The notes beneath the pieces were generated by a model. It had not been told where the DNA came from and made no database searches. It worked only from the letters and a program-made list of their open reading frames with translations. The position numbers were made by a program, and so were the translations under genes. From Acidobacteria bacterium OLB17 (GTDB taxonomy: Bacteria; Acidobacteriota; Blastocatellia; Pyrinomonadales; Pyrinomonadaceae), in assembly GCA_001567505.1 (NCBI GenBank), contig LLEU01000025.1:62001-126000 (forward strand): a stretch of DNA of 64,000 nt, given 5' to 3'. Numbering within the stretch: position 1 is the stretch's first letter; every line of letters starts with the position of its first letter. Below, one piece after another: positions 19,630 through 29,917 of this stretch.

Positions 19630-21015
19630 CTACTTCCCGCTTATTTTAGCAACGATCTCGTCCGAGAGGCGAGTTACGGTTCCGGCGCCAAGTGTGATTA
19701 CAAGGTCGCCGGGAAGAAGGTCGGGAACGACACGCTCGGCCGCGTTCTCGATGTCGCCGATATAGGTCACGTTCTTATGTCCGAAACGCTTTATATTCTC
19801 GGTCAACACCTCGGCCGTAATACCTTCGATCGGCGGTTCGCTTGCTGCATAGATATCGAGCACATACAGCGCGTCTGCATTATTGAACGCGACAACGAAA
19901 TCGTCCATCAGTTCTTGCGTTCGCGTGTAGCGGTGCGGTTGGAAGATCACGACCGTACGCCGCCCGGCAGCAGCATTCTTCGCGGCGCCGAGAGTTGCAA
20001 GTATTTCGGTCGGATGATGGCCGTAATCGTCAACGACCGTGATGCCGTTCGCCTCGCCCTTGAACTGAAAACGCCTGTCCGCGTTCCTGAAGGTCGCGAA
20101 TGCTTCAACGACGGTCTCGAACGGAATATTCATCTCGAGAGCAACCGCCGTTGCGGCAAGAGCGTTGTAAACGTTGTGTTTTCCGGGAACGGGAAGGTAG
20201 AGTTCGCCGAGGACATTATCGCCCTTCCACACCATGAATCTCGATCCGAATTCGCTGTCGTAACGGATCTCGTGGGCCGAAATATCTGCTTGGGCGGTCA
20301 TCCCATAGGTCACACGGCGGCGCTTTATGTGCGGGATTATCAATTGAACGTTCGGGTCATCAAGGCAAATGATCGCAGCACCGAAGAAAGGTACCTTATT
20401 CACAAAATCCGTAAAACATTGAACGACATCGTCCATGCCTTTGTAGGATTCCATATGCTCTTTATCGATGTTCGTGACGACGGCGATCGTCGGATAGAGC
20501 ATCAGGAACGAGCGATCGCTCTCGTCGGCCTCGGTTACGAACCACTCCGATTTGCCGAGGCTTGCATTTGACCCAAGTCTCTCGACTATGCCGCCGACGA
20601 CGGCCGTGGGCTCGATACCGGCGTGGCCGAGGATCGTCGCGACCATAGATGTCGTGGTCGTCTTGCCATGCGTTCCCGATACGGCGACCGCATATGGCTT
20701 TAACACCATCAACTCGGCAAGCATTTCTGCTCGCGGAATCACGGGAATACCGCGTTCCTTTGCGGCCGCGATCTCCGGGTTGTCATCCTTTACGGCCGAC
20801 GAATACACGACCACCTCTGCATCGCCGATATTCTCGGCGGCATGGCCCTCAAAAAACTTCAGATTGAAGGTCTTTATTAATCTTTCGGTATTCGGGCCGC
20901 GCCTCAGGTCGGAGCCCGAAACTGTGAATTTCAAACTCAAAAGCACTTCGGCGATACCGCTCATACCGATACCGCCAATTCCGACAAAATGTATCTTTGT
21001 TACGTGTCTGAACAT
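19630..21015 (-). CDS. murC: UDP-N-acetylmuramate--L-alanine ligase
   Basis: Adds L-alanine to UDP-MurNAc with ATP in the cytoplasm. 461 residues. Rossmann N-terminus FVGIGGIGMSGIAEVLL, P-loop GTHGKTTTTSMV, catalytic ATEADESDRSFL-like segment, and C-terminal DDYGHHPTEI and FQPHRYTRT, diagnostic for MurC. No fusion to Ddl. It lies 13 bp after murG. Confidence 0.97.
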   Translation of the reverse strand: MFRHVTKIHFVGIGGIGMSGIAEVLLSLKFTVSGSDLRRGPNTERLIKTFNLKFFEGHAAENIGDAEVVVYSSAVKDDNPEIAAAKERGIPVIPRAEMLAELMVLKPYAVAVSGTHGKTTTTSMVATILGHAGIEPTAVVGGIVERLGSNASLGKSEWFVTEADESDRSFLMLYPTIAVVTNIDKEHMESYKGMDDVVQCFTDFVNKVPFFGAAIICLDDPNVQLIIPHIKRRRVTYGMTAQADISAHEIRYDSEFGSRFMVWKGDNVLGELYLPVPGKHNVYNALAATAVALEMNIPFETVVEAFATFRNADRRFQFKGEANGITVVDDYGHHPTEILATLGAAKNAAAGRRTVVIFQPHRYTRTQELMDDFVVAFNNADALYVLDIYAASEPPIEGITAEVLTENIKRFGHKNVTYIGDIENAAERVVPDLLPGDLVITLGAGTVTRLSDEIVAKISGK

Positions 21016-21028
21016 TAAAACTTTCCGA

Positions 21029-22096
21029 TCATTTCCTTGCTAACTCTTCTATTATATCAACGGTCGCGGCTGCGGCATCCGGCCGCGCAAGTTTTCTCGC
21101 AGATCGTGACATCTCGATAAGGCGATCCGGGTTTGCCCGAAGCTCGTTGATCTTTGCTGCGAGGCTTTCGCCCGTCAATTCGTTCTGAAGGATCATTTCT
21201 GCCGCACCGACGCGAACGAGAGCTTCGGCGTTCTTCCGTTGATGATCGTCGGCAGCGGTCGGCAGCGGTATCATTATTGCAGGTTTCCCGGCAGCTGCAA
21301 CTTCCGCGCAAGTTGTTGCACCTGCCCGGCAAATTATCAGGTCGGCATCGCGAAATGAATCAACGATATTCGTGATATACGGACGGACATCTGCTGTGCG
21401 GCCTGCGGAGGCATATTCCGCCGCGACGGCCTCAAGATCGGCCTCGCCTGTTTGGTGGACGATCGAGACGGCATCCTTGTCCAAGAATCCAAGCGACGCC
21501 GTGACCGCACGGTTGATCGCCTGCGAGCCTTGCGAACCGCCAAAAATGAGCAGCCGAAGCGGCGTGTGCGGCTCCTCGAAGTCGATATCGAAGAACTCAT
21601 CACGGACGGGATTTCCCGTGACGACGGCCTTCTTCCCAAAAAACGGCACCGCATCTTCAAAGGTAAGTGCGGCCTTATCGACGAATTTAGCCAGCTTTCG
21701 ATTTGTAAAACCCGGAAGCGCGTTCGAATCCATGACGAGCGTTCGCCTGCCCATCAAAGCTGCCATGAGCAGGACCGGGCCGCTGACGTAACCACCCGCA
21801 CCGATGACAACATTCGGCCGATAATCGCGGATCAATTTCCACGCTTCGAGAAAACTTTTCGGCAGGACCATCATCCCGCGGATCTTTCCCTTAAGCCCAA
21901 CGTTCTTTAAGCCGCTGCTCTTGATGACCGAGAGCTGAAACCCGTTCTCGGGTACGATGCGGGTTTCGAGGCCCTTCGCCGTCCCGACAAAAAGCACTTC
22001 TGAGGTCTCATCGCGACGCATTAGTTCCTTCGCGACCGCGATCCCCGGATAAATATGTCCGCCGGTCCCGCCGGCTGCTATCAGCACTCTCGGCAT
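21029..22096 (-). CDS. murG: UDP-GlcNAc:lipid I N-acetylglucosaminyltransferase
   Basis: Converts lipid I to lipid II at the inner membrane. 355 residues, GT28 fold. Motifs: GGTGGHIYPGIAVAKEL, VIGAGGYVSGPVLL, VTGNPVRDEF, LLIFGGSQGSQAINRAV, and the UDP-GlcNAc site ICRAGATTCAEVAAAGKPAI. Start ATG 22096 lies 5 bp after the ftsW stop. Confidence 0.97.
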   Translation of the reverse strand: MPRVLIAAGGTGGHIYPGIAVAKELMRRDETSEVLFVGTAKGLETRIVPENGFQLSVIKSSGLKNVGLKGKIRGMMVLPKSFLEAWKLIRDYRPNVVIGAGGYVSGPVLLMAALMGRRTLVMDSNALPGFTNRKLAKFVDKAALTFEDAVPFFGKKAVVTGNPVRDEFFDIDFEEPHTPLRLLIFGGSQGSQAINRAVTASLGFLDKDAVSIVHQTGEADLEAVAAEYASAGRTADVRPYITNIVDSFRDADLIICRAGATTCAEVAAAGKPAIMIPLPTAADDHQRKNAEALVRVGAAEMILQNELTGESLAAKINELRANPDRLIEMSRSARKLARPDAAAATVDIIEELARK

Positions 22097-22101
22097 AATG
22101 T

Positions 22102-23256
22102 TTATCTGCGACGACGCCCGTTGGCGCGGCGCGCCGGCTGTACTTTTTCAGGCTCTCCCGCAAATCTGGAAATGCTCAGCAGAACACCGACCGCCGCAAG
22201 CGATGCAACGACGGATGAGCCGCCATAAGAGATGAACGGAAGCGGAATTCCCTTTGCAGGCAGGATCGAGATAACGACGCTAATATTGAACAAAGCCTGC
22301 ACGATAAGGCCCGTGATCAGACCGATGCCGAGAAGCATCCCGAAACGATCCGGAGCGAGCAGTGCGGCCCGAGTTCCCCGCCAGAAAAGGAATGCGAATG
22401 CGAGGACAACACCGAGCGTCCCGATGAGCCCGAGTTCCTCGCCGACAACGGAAAAAATAAAATCCGAGTACGGATACGGTAAATAGAATAGCTTCGCCTG
22501 CCCCTGCGCGAACCCTTCACCAAGGATCCCGCCCGAGCCGATCGCGTAAAGCGACTGGACGACCTGATAACCGGCATCGTCTGAATACTTATATGGATCG
22601 AGGAACGCCATCAACCGCGCCACTCGCCACGGCGTAACGATCAGAGCCGTCAAACCTGCGAACACCATCGCGGCGGCGACAATTCCAATATGCAAGACCC
22701 TCGCTCCGGCCGCAAAGTAGAGCGCGGAGAAGATCGCACACAGTACCATCGTCGTACCGAGGTCCTTCTCGGCCATTACAAGGCCGGCAAGCAGGAGAAG
22801 GCCAAGCACGCACGGGAACACGGTCTTTCTCAGATCGCCGACCGAATCCTCATTCTTCGTCAGCAGCCACGCAAGAAAGACGGGCAGGGCGAGCTTTGCG
22901 ATCTCCGACGGCTGCAGCGAGAAGCCGCCGAACCGTATCCAGCGTTTTGCTCCGTTGATCGCCGGAAAGAAGAAAACGGCAACGAGCATAACCGTCGTGA
23001 TCGCTACGATACCGTAAACGACGGCGCGGTTATTCAAGATCCGGTAATCGACACGGCTAATGATGAACATCAATACAATGCCGATCAACGCGAACGCAAG
23101 CTGCTTGTAAAAGTAGCCGAACTGGCTCGTTTCCTGGCTCTCGCGGTACGCGATCATCGCCGACGCGCTGTAAACCATCAACGTCCCGAACAGCGCCAAA
23201 CCGGCCGCGAGGGCGAACATGAACCAATCTGTGCGTTGTTCTTGAGCCACGTTCAC
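22102..23256 (-). CDS. ftsW: Lipid II polymerase FtsW (SEDS family)
   Basis: 384 residues, about ten membrane segments. Signatures: SRVDYRIL, NGAKRWIRFGGFSLQPSEIAKL, VMAEKDLGTTMVL, YQVVQSLYAIGSGGILGEGF and GIPLPFISYGGSS. Septal glycan polymerase that works with the transpeptidase FtsI. Start GTG overlaps the murD stop by four bases (GTGA), pointing to coupled translation. Confidence 0.96.
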   Translation of the reverse strand: MNVAQEQRTDWFMFALAAGLALFGTLMVYSASAMIAYRESQETSQFGYFYKQLAFALIGIVLMFIISRVDYRILNNRAVVYGIVAITTVMLVAVFFFPAINGAKRWIRFGGFSLQPSEIAKLALPVFLAWLLTKNEDSVGDLRKTVFPCVLGLLLLAGLVMAEKDLGTTMVLCAIFSALYFAAGARVLHIGIVAAAMVFAGLTALIVTPWRVARLMAFLDPYKYSDDAGYQVVQSLYAIGSGGILGEGFAQGQAKLFYLPYPYSDFIFSVVGEELGLIGTLGVVLAFAFLFWRGTRAALLAPDRFGMLLGIGLITGLIVQALFNISVVISILPAKGIPLPFISYGGSSVVASLAAVGVLLSISRFAGEPEKVQPARRANGRRRR

Positions 23257-24632
23257 TTTGCCGCCTTTTTCGATATCAATGCTCGAACTGCCTCTTTGAA
23301 TTTCGTTCCGCGCTCCTCAAAGCTCTTGAACATATCAAAGCTCGCACATGCGGGCGCAAGCAGCACCGAATCGCCTGACTCCGCCTTGGCAAACCCTGCA
23401 GCGACTGCGTCCTCTAGGCTCGCGGCCCGCTCGATCTCGACTTCGCCTGCGAGTTGAGTTGCGATATTCTCGGCGTCTTCTCCAAGCACGACCACGCGGC
23501 GAACACATTTACGGATCAACGGGATCAGCGGCGCGTACGGTGCGTTCTTGCCCCGGCCGCCGAGGATCAGGATCGTCTTTCCCGCGTCCTCGCTCAATGC
23601 GCTGAGAGCTTTCGCCGTAGCATCGACAGATGTAGCTTTCGAATCATTGTAGAATCGGACTCCGTCGATCTCCTCGACGAACTCGATCCGATGCTCGACG
23701 CCTTTGAACTCCGAGACGGCCTTTCGTATCGTCGCCGGATCGACACCGCAAGTAAGTGCCGCCGCGAACGCCGCAAGCACATTCTCGACATTGTGAAGCC
23801 CGCGAAGAAAGATCTCATCGCGCGTGGTCAACAGCGTCTCCTCGTCGCCGAGGGAGCTCACGAGATCGCGGCCACGCAGGAAAACGCCGTGCTCGGGGAA
23901 CTCCTTCACGCTGAACTTGATGACGCCCGCTTTCAGGCCCGCGGCCCATTCGTTCGTAACCGCGTTATCCGCGTTCAGGATCGCGGTATCGTCTGCCGTT
24001 TGATTTAGAAAGATGCGATGTTTCGCCGCGGCGTAGCTTAGGAACGAGTCGTAGCGGTCGAGGTGATTCGGCGTTACGTTCAAGCAAAGAGCGACGTCGC
24101 AGCGAAGATCCACGATCGTCTCAAGCTGAAAGCTCGAAAGCTCGACGACAGTCCAACCATCCTCACGCGAGCTTTCGACAAGGTCAAGCAGAGGCGTGCC
24201 GATATTGCCGCCGACCTGTGTCGGAAGTCCGCCGGCGCGCAGGATCTCGCCGATCAAGGCCGTCGTGGTCGTTTTTCCGTTCGAGCCCGTGATGCCGACG
24301 ATCCGGCCTTTCAAGAAACGATATGCGAGCTCGACCTCACCGATGACCTCGCCATCCTTTCGATCGACATATCGAGCAGGCAGCGTTGTTTTCGGCACGC
24401 CGGGCGAAATGACGACCAGGTCGATCTGGTCGAGCAGCCACGAAGGAATGTCGCCGCCGAGCAACCCGACGTTGTGCGATGCCTTCAAGCTCCGCGCCGC
24501 TTCCGCCCATTCTTCTACGGGCTTTTTGTCGTGCAGGGCGACGGTCGCACCTCGATCCGCAAGGAATTTTGCAGACGAGATGCCAGACTTACCCGCACCG
24601 AGGACCAACGCTTTTCTACCGGAAATTTCCAT
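23253..24632 (-). CDS. murD: UDP-N-acetylmuramoylalanine--D-glutamate ligase
   Basis: 459 residues. Rossmann N-terminus VLGAGKSGISSAKFLADRG, P-loop GITGSNGKTTTTALIGEIL, substrate loop VELSSFQLET, NVTPNHLDRYDSF, and C-terminal FYNDSKATSVDAT and LAPACASFDMFKSFEERG, diagnostic for MurD. Adds D-glutamate to UDP-MurNAc-L-Ala. It lies 69 bp after mraY and overlaps ftsW by four bases. Confidence 0.97.
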   Translation of the reverse strand: MEISGRKALVLGAGKSGISSAKFLADRGATVALHDKKPVEEWAEAARSLKASHNVGLLGGDIPSWLLDQIDLVVISPGVPKTTLPARYVDRKDGEVIGEVELAYRFLKGRIVGITGSNGKTTTTALIGEILRAGGLPTQVGGNIGTPLLDLVESSREDGWTVVELSSFQLETIVDLRCDVALCLNVTPNHLDRYDSFLSYAAAKHRIFLNQTADDTAILNADNAVTNEWAAGLKAGVIKFSVKEFPEHGVFLRGRDLVSSLGDEETLLTTRDEIFLRGLHNVENVLAAFAAALTCGVDPATIRKAVSEFKGVEHRIEFVEEIDGVRFYNDSKATSVDATAKALSALSEDAGKTILILGGRGKNAPYAPLIPLIRKCVRRVVVLGEDAENIATQLAGEVEIERAASLEDAVAAGFAKAESGDSVLLAPACASFDMFKSFEERGTKFKEAVRALISKKAAK

Positions 24633-24701
24633 TTGAGAGAATCACAAGAACGGCGTCGCCTGCGGCGATCCGCAAAAGGCCTTTCGACTGGCCCAAGAAC
24701 A

Positions 24702-25848
24702 CTACCTTAGCTTCAGGGTCGAGAGACTAAGCAAGGCGAAAAGGATCGCCACGATCACGAAGCGGAACACGATCTTCGGTTCCTTCCAGCCCGACATCTG
24801 AAAATGATGATGCAGCGGAGCCTGCAGGAATATGCGTTTTCCGACGCCAGTACTTCGCTTCGTGAACTTGAAGTATGACACTTGCAGCATCACCGAGAGA
24901 GCTTCCAGAATAAAGACGCCGCCGATGAACGGCAGCAGGAACTCCTGCTTCGTCAAAATGGCGACCGTCCCCAACGCACCGCCGATCGCGAGGCTCCCGA
25001 CATCGCCCATAAAGACCTCGGCCGGCGGCGAATTGAACCACAAGAACCCGAGACTCGCACCGACCATCGCCCCGCAGAAAACGGTCAGCTCACCCGATGA
25101 CGGGTTAAACGTAAGATCAAGATACTCTGCCCAACGCTTATCGCTGCCGACATACGTAAGGGCCGTGAGAGCCGACATCGCGATGAACGTCACGCTTGTC
25201 GCAAGCCCGTCGAGCCCGTCCGTCAGGTTTACTGCATTCGATGAACCGAGCAGGATGAAAACCATAAAGACGAGATAGATCCCGGCCGGGATGACGCTGA
25301 TGCCGCCGGTATCCGCCGTCTCCTTGATGAACGGAATGCTAAGGTTCCATGAATAGTTCGTGAACCAGTACAGCACGCCGAAAACCGCCAACGCCGTTAT
25401 AAGTTGGCCGAAAAGCTTTTGCTTGCCCGTAAGGCCAAGGCTGCGTTTCTTTACGATCTTGATGTAGTCATCCGCGAAACCGATCGCTGCAAAAGCGGTC
25501 GTGGCTCCTAATGCAAGCCATAGGTACACGCCGTCGAGTTTGGCCCATAGCAGCGTCGAGATGATCACCGACCCGATGATGAGCACGCCGCCCATTGTCG
25601 GCGTCCCTTTCTTCGCCTGATGTTCTTCGGAAAGCTCCTCGCGGATCTCCTGCCCGACCTTCATCTCGCGAAGTTTCCTGATCACGGTCTTGCCCAACAG
25701 GAGCGAGATCAGAAGGGCGGTGATCGTCGCCCACGCCGTTCGAAAGGTCACGTACTGGAAAAACGTTGAGTACCTTATAGAAATAGGGTGAGTCCGGCGC
25801 CGTGCCGAATGACCTATACAGGAACTGGTAGAGCAGGTGGAAAAGCAT
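24702..25848 (-). CDS. mraY: Phospho-N-acetylmuramoyl-pentapeptide transferase, frameshifted near the start
   Basis: Transfers phospho-MurNAc-pentapeptide to undecaprenyl phosphate to make lipid I. About 380 residues, ten membrane segments. Motifs: [49 protein letters not shown] and [11 protein letters not shown]. The normal N-terminus ([24 protein letters not shown]) starts at 25848, but one extra base in the GGAAAAACG run (25757-25764) shifts the frame. Removing it gives [19 protein letters not shown]. Internal starts after the break would lose the first membrane helix. Confidence 0.93.
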
Positions 25849-25874
25849 TTCTCGTCTTGCGGTTTTCGCAGCCT

Positions 25875-27347
25875 CTAGCCTGCGGCAACGCTGTCACCCT
25901 CCAACTCGAAATTCTCAAGAAGTGCCTCGATCACCTTCTCGGTCCGCACGCCTCGCGACCCCTTCACCAGGACGACATCGCCCGCCTCGACCATGTCACA
26001 CAGAGCCCTTGCCGCCACGTTTGAATCCGCTGCAAAGATCTCATCGGCAATACCGCCCGTCTTTGCTCCATCGACAAGCTCCTTAGCAAAGCCTCTAACT
26101 CCCAAAAGCACGTCGATGCCGCGTGACGCGATCGCCTCACCCGTCCGACGATGAATTGCGGCTGCGTCCGGCCCGAGTTCGAGCATCTCGCCCGCAACAA
26201 CTATCTTTCGAGCTGCTTTAGGAGCCGAATCGCAAAGCATCGACACCATCGAGAGCAACGCGTCCGGATTCGAATTATACGAATCGTTCACGACGATAAA
26301 CCCCTTCGTAAAACGAAGGATCTCGCCACGCTGCGGCGGCGGCGCAACACTCGAAAGCGAGGTTGCGAGTTCCGTCACGCTCATCCCGAAAATGTGTCCC
26401 GCCGAGGCCGCAGCCAGGGCATTCAAAATATTGTGTCGGCCGTTCAATGGGAAAGAAACTTTCGATCGTTCGGCGCCGACAGCAAGCGTGAACGTCGTCT
26501 CACCGAATCCTTTGACCGCTATGTCGGACGCTCGTACAAATGCGTCATTCTCTATGCCGTAGGTCACGACGTTCCCCTTCGCTGCGTTCGCCATCGCCGC
26601 AACACGCGGATCGTCAGCATTCAGAACGGCAGTACCACCGGGTTTCATTCCTTCGACGAGCTCGGCCTTCGCGGCGGCGATCGCTTCGATCGAGCCGAGA
26701 TGCTCCAAGTGTACGGGCAGGACATTCAGCTCGATGGCGACGTCGGGCGGCGTGATCCGGCAAAGCCTCGCGATCTCGTGCAGCGGGGTGGACATTCCCA
26801 TCTCAAGCACCGCGACGTCGTGATCGGGTTCCTTTGCAAGCCGCAAGACTGTCAACGGATGCCCAAGCCCATTGTTGAAGTTCTTGATATTGCGGAGAAC
26901 TTTCCTGCCGGAGGAAGCAAGCACGTGGGCCGTCAGCTCTTTCGCGGTCGTCTTGCCGGCGCTTCCCGTTACTGCAACCACAGGCTTGTTCCATTCGAGA
27001 TAAACGGCGTGAGCAAGTGCCTGAAGGGCCGCGATCGAATCATCGACGAATATCAGCCGGTCACGGAATTCTTCGAGCTCGGCCTTGTGTTCTTCAAACC
27101 GATCCTTGCGAACGACGCAGGCGACCGCGCCGGCCGCGAACGCCCCGCGAACGAACGCGGTCGAATCCTCGAACTCGCCGTTAAAGCCGTTGTTCTTGTA
27201 TTCAGGCTGCGAAAGCGCGAAAAAGACGTCGCCCGCCTTTACCTCTCGCGAATCGATAACAAAGGTATCAACTTCACATTCCGGCAACGACGGGCGAGCC
27301 TCGGACGTCTTTCCGTTGATGGATTCAATTAGTTTTCCTAGCTTCAA
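25875..27347 (-). CDS. murF: UDP-MurNAc-tripeptide--D-alanyl-D-alanine ligase
   Basis: 490 residues. N-terminal domain with VDTFVIDSREVKAGDVFFAL, P-loop VTGSAGKTTAKEL, the MurF-type segment NFNNGLGHPLTVLRL, EMGMSTPLHEIARL and VLNADDPRV. The NNG..PLT stretch distinguishes MurF from MurE. Adds D-Ala-D-Ala to complete the pentapeptide. Overlaps ftsI by four bases (ATGA). murE, which normally sits between ftsI and murF, is absent here. Confidence 0.95.
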   Translation of the reverse strand: MKLGKLIESINGKTSEARPSLPECEVDTFVIDSREVKAGDVFFALSQPEYKNNGFNGEFEDSTAFVRGAFAAGAVACVVRKDRFEEHKAELEEFRDRLIFVDDSIAALQALAHAVYLEWNKPVVAVTGSAGKTTAKELTAHVLASSGRKVLRNIKNFNNGLGHPLTVLRLAKEPDHDVAVLEMGMSTPLHEIARLCRITPPDVAIELNVLPVHLEHLGSIEAIAAAKAELVEGMKPGGTAVLNADDPRVAAMANAAKGNVVTYGIENDAFVRASDIAVKGFGETTFTLAVGAERSKVSFPLNGRHNILNALAAASAGHIFGMSVTELATSLSSVAPPPQRGEILRFTKGFIVVNDSYNSNPDALLSMVSMLCDSAPKAARKIVVAGEMLELGPDAAAIHRRTGEAIASRGIDVLLGVRGFAKELVDGAKTGGIADEIFAADSNVAARALCDMVEAGDVVLVKGSRGVRTEKVIEALLENFELEGDSVAAG

Positions 27348-29308
27348 GTTTTCTTTTTACTCGCGTCGGTCTTCTTTTTTTCGGTCTTCGCCGTACGGTC
27401 CTCAGGAACTTCCTTTCTGACTGCCGGTGCGGCCTTCTTCGGCTTCGGATCGGCCGAAGGTTTCGGCGACTCGTCGTCGGACACGGGCAGCAAACTTGGG
27501 TCCGCAGGTGTTTCGGGCACGATCTCGGCGACCGCAGCATTCTTTGCCGGAGTCCCGTCCCTTTCGACGCCGAGTTCGGGGAGGATCTGCTCGGCGATAT
27601 TCTTAAAAACGGGAGCCGAAACCATGCCGCCGTCGCGTGCACCGGTACGCGGTTCGTCCATTACAACGGCAATGACAACTTGCGGGCTATCCGCCGGAGC
27701 CATACCGATAAATGACGAAATATATTTCGTCGGATCTACACGCTTTGTGTCCGCGTTGAACTTCCAGGCCGTACCCGTTTTTCCCGCCGCCGTATAGCCG
27801 TCAAGCTGGGCCCTGCGGCCGGTTCCCGTCAGCACGACCTGCTTGAGCATCTCTCGAAGCTCACGAGCGGTCTCTTCGCTCACAACCCTTGTATTCTCAG
27901 CAAGTTGCGGGCCCGTCGGCGAGGCTCCGTCCTTACGGATCTGCTTGATCACGTGCGGCTGAACACGGATTCCGTTGTTTGCTATCGTCGCAAAAGCACT
28001 GGTCATTTGCAACGCAGTCACCCCAATTTCATAGCCGATCGACATCGACGCAAGGGAGTCGCCGTTCCACTTCTCCGGCGAGCGCACGATCCCGGCGGTC
28101 TCGGCCGGAAGATCGATCCCGGTCTTCGACCCAAAACCAAGTTTTTTCAATGTCGAATAGAAATCTTCCTTGCCGACGCGCAGCCCTGTCTTGATCGCAC
28201 AAACGTTGCTCGAATGTGCCAACGCCTCGGAATACGTGACCGAGCCGACGTTATGCGAATCACGGAACGTGTGTTTTGCGACCTCGATCGTGCCGTTCCC
28301 GGCATCGATCATATCGCTCGGCGAGAAAAGGTTCTTTTCAAGGCCGGAGCTGTACGTTACGAGCTTAAAGACCGATCCGGGCGAATACGCGGACTGCACA
28401 ACGTTATTCTTGAAATTCGCGGGGACCGCATCGCGGATCGAATTCGGGTCGAACGTGGGATAGTTCGCCATTGCGAGGATCTCGCCTGTTTTCGGATCCA
28501 TTACGACTGCCATCCCCGACCGTGCGTTCGCCGCAGCGACACCGTCGGCAAGCGCCTTCTCCGTTTTGTACTGCAATGAAGTCGAGATCGTCAGCACCAC
28601 GTCGCCCGGACGCTCGCGCTCGAAGACCGTTTCATCATAGACGCGGCCAAGGCGGTCGCGTTCCTGCAGCTTCTTGATGATGGCTCCGTGGAGAAGTTCG
28701 TCCTGCGAGCGTTCGATGCCGGCCTGGCCTTCATCCGCCGCATCGCTGAAGCCGATGACCTGTGCCGCAAGCTCGCGATAGGGATAGGTCCGTTTCTGGT
28801 CGTCCACCCAGTGAAAACCGGCGTAACGCGGTTCATCGGCCTTTTTTATATCAGGGTCGTAAAGTTCTTTGTTTACCGCCCGCACCTGGTCATCCTCGAG
28901 CTTTTTCGCGATCGGGACGTATCGCTTCTTTGCCTCGCGGCCTTCACGCAGGTCTTTTGCGACGGCCTTTTGGTCCAGCTTTAGGATCTTCGCAATAGCT
29001 TTTGCCGCACGATCCACGTCGTCGATCTCGGTCGGGTCGGCATAGAGCGTCGAGACCCGTATGCTCATCGCAAGCGGATGCTCGTCGCGATCATAGATCG
29101 TTCCGCGGAGCAATTTCGTCTTTTTCGTGTCCTGGCGCTGATCGATCGCTCGCTCACGCAGCCAATCGCTTTGCGACACCTGGAGGTGAACGAGACGCAC
29201 GCCGATGCCGACGAACCAAAACCCAAAGATCGCCGCGATGAACATAAAGCGCGCGTACGCGACCTGTCTGGGATCTGCCTTTTTCTTCCGCTTTGAGGCC
29301 TTTTTCAT
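27344..29308 (-). CDS. ftsI: Division-specific penicillin-binding protein FtsI/PBP3
   Basis: 654 residues, one N-terminal membrane segment (FMFIAAIFGFWFVGIGVRLVHL). PBP dimerisation domain, then transpeptidase: active-site SVFK in AYSPGSVFKLVTYS, SSN in ALAHSSNVCA and KTG in TAAGKTGTAWKF. The C-terminal 100 residues are a Pro/Ala/Lys-rich tail (PKPSADPKPKKAAPAVRK) with no PASTA domain seen. Cross-links septal peptidoglycan with FtsW. Confidence 0.95.
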   Translation of the reverse strand: MKKASKRKKKADPRQVAYARFMFIAAIFGFWFVGIGVRLVHLQVSQSDWLRERAIDQRQDTKKTKLLRGTIYDRDEHPLAMSIRVSTLYADPTEIDDVDRAAKAIAKILKLDQKAVAKDLREGREAKKRYVPIAKKLEDDQVRAVNKELYDPDIKKADEPRYAGFHWVDDQKRTYPYRELAAQVIGFSDAADEGQAGIERSQDELLHGAIIKKLQERDRLGRVYDETVFERERPGDVVLTISTSLQYKTEKALADGVAAANARSGMAVVMDPKTGEILAMANYPTFDPNSIRDAVPANFKNNVVQSAYSPGSVFKLVTYSSGLEKNLFSPSDMIDAGNGTIEVAKHTFRDSHNVGSVTYSEALAHSSNVCAIKTGLRVGKEDFYSTLKKLGFGSKTGIDLPAETAGIVRSPEKWNGDSLASMSIGYEIGVTALQMTSAFATIANNGIRVQPHVIKQIRKDGASPTGPQLAENTRVVSEETARELREMLKQVVLTGTGRRAQLDGYTAAGKTGTAWKFNADTKRVDPTKYISSFIGMAPADSPQVVIAVVMDEPRTGARDGGMVSAPVFKNIAEQILPELGVERDGTPAKNAAVAEIVPETPADPSLLPVSDDESPKPSADPKPKKAAPAVRKEVPEDRTAKTEKKKTDASKKKT

Positions 29309-29362
29309 TGCAGTTCAGATATCGATCTAAAGCTCTGCCGGGGATGTAAAGAATGCCTACGC

Positions 29363-29881
29363 CTATTCCGCGTTCGCGACGACACGCCGTCGTTCGGATT
29401 CGGGGTTAGTTCGCTTGGCGACCTGAACCGGCGCGTTCGCCTGCACGGCAGGCCGTACGAACGTCGTCTTCACAACGGTCGTTACTGCATCCGCACCCGC
29501 CTTTGAAGGCTCTTTTTTCGCTGCGACAACTTCCGCCTTCGTGCTCGGATTCAATGGCGAGCGAACCGCCGCCTGAGGCTCTGCTACGAGCGAAGAGGTT
29601 CGTTCGGCCGCTTTCTTGATCTCATCGGGCGAAAGCGACACCTCGCGCGCAACGAGAAGCCGCCGCTTCTCGGCGCGAAGTTCCTCGATCTGATCGCGAA
29701 GGCGTGAGTTCTTTATACTGAGGTCCCAGAACGAGAAATGCTGCGTCGCGGCAAGGAAGAAGCCGGAAACAACGATCGCCCCCGCGAGCACCATCGTTGC
29801 GTAGATCCGAAAATGCAGGCCAAGCCCGGCCTTTTTGCCGGCCTTGTTTTTCGTGTTTCTGCGAATTGTCGTGGTGGTCAT
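29363..29881 (-). CDS. ftsL: FtsL-like division protein
   Basis: 172 residues: basic cytoplasmic start, one membrane segment (IYATMVLAGAIVVSGFFLAA), then a short coiled coil (LSIKNSRLRDQIEELRAEKRRLL) as in FtsL/DivIC. The remaining 90 residues are Ala/Val/Lys-rich and probably disordered, longer than usual FtsL. Assignment rests on topology and its place between rsmH and ftsI, since FtsL diverges strongly in sequence. GAGGAATCC lies just before the start. Confidence 0.8.
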   Translation of the reverse strand: MTTTTIRRNTKNKAGKKAGLGLHFRIYATMVLAGAIVVSGFFLAATQHFSFWDLSIKNSRLRDQIEELRAEKRRLLVAREVSLSPDEIKKAAERTSSLVAEPQAAVRSPLNPSTKAEVVAAKKEPSKAGADAVTTVVKTTFVRPAVQANAPVQVAKRTNPESERRRVVANAE

Positions 29882-29917
29882 AAGGGATTCCTCCTGAGGA
29901 TTCAGTTTTTTGGCCGC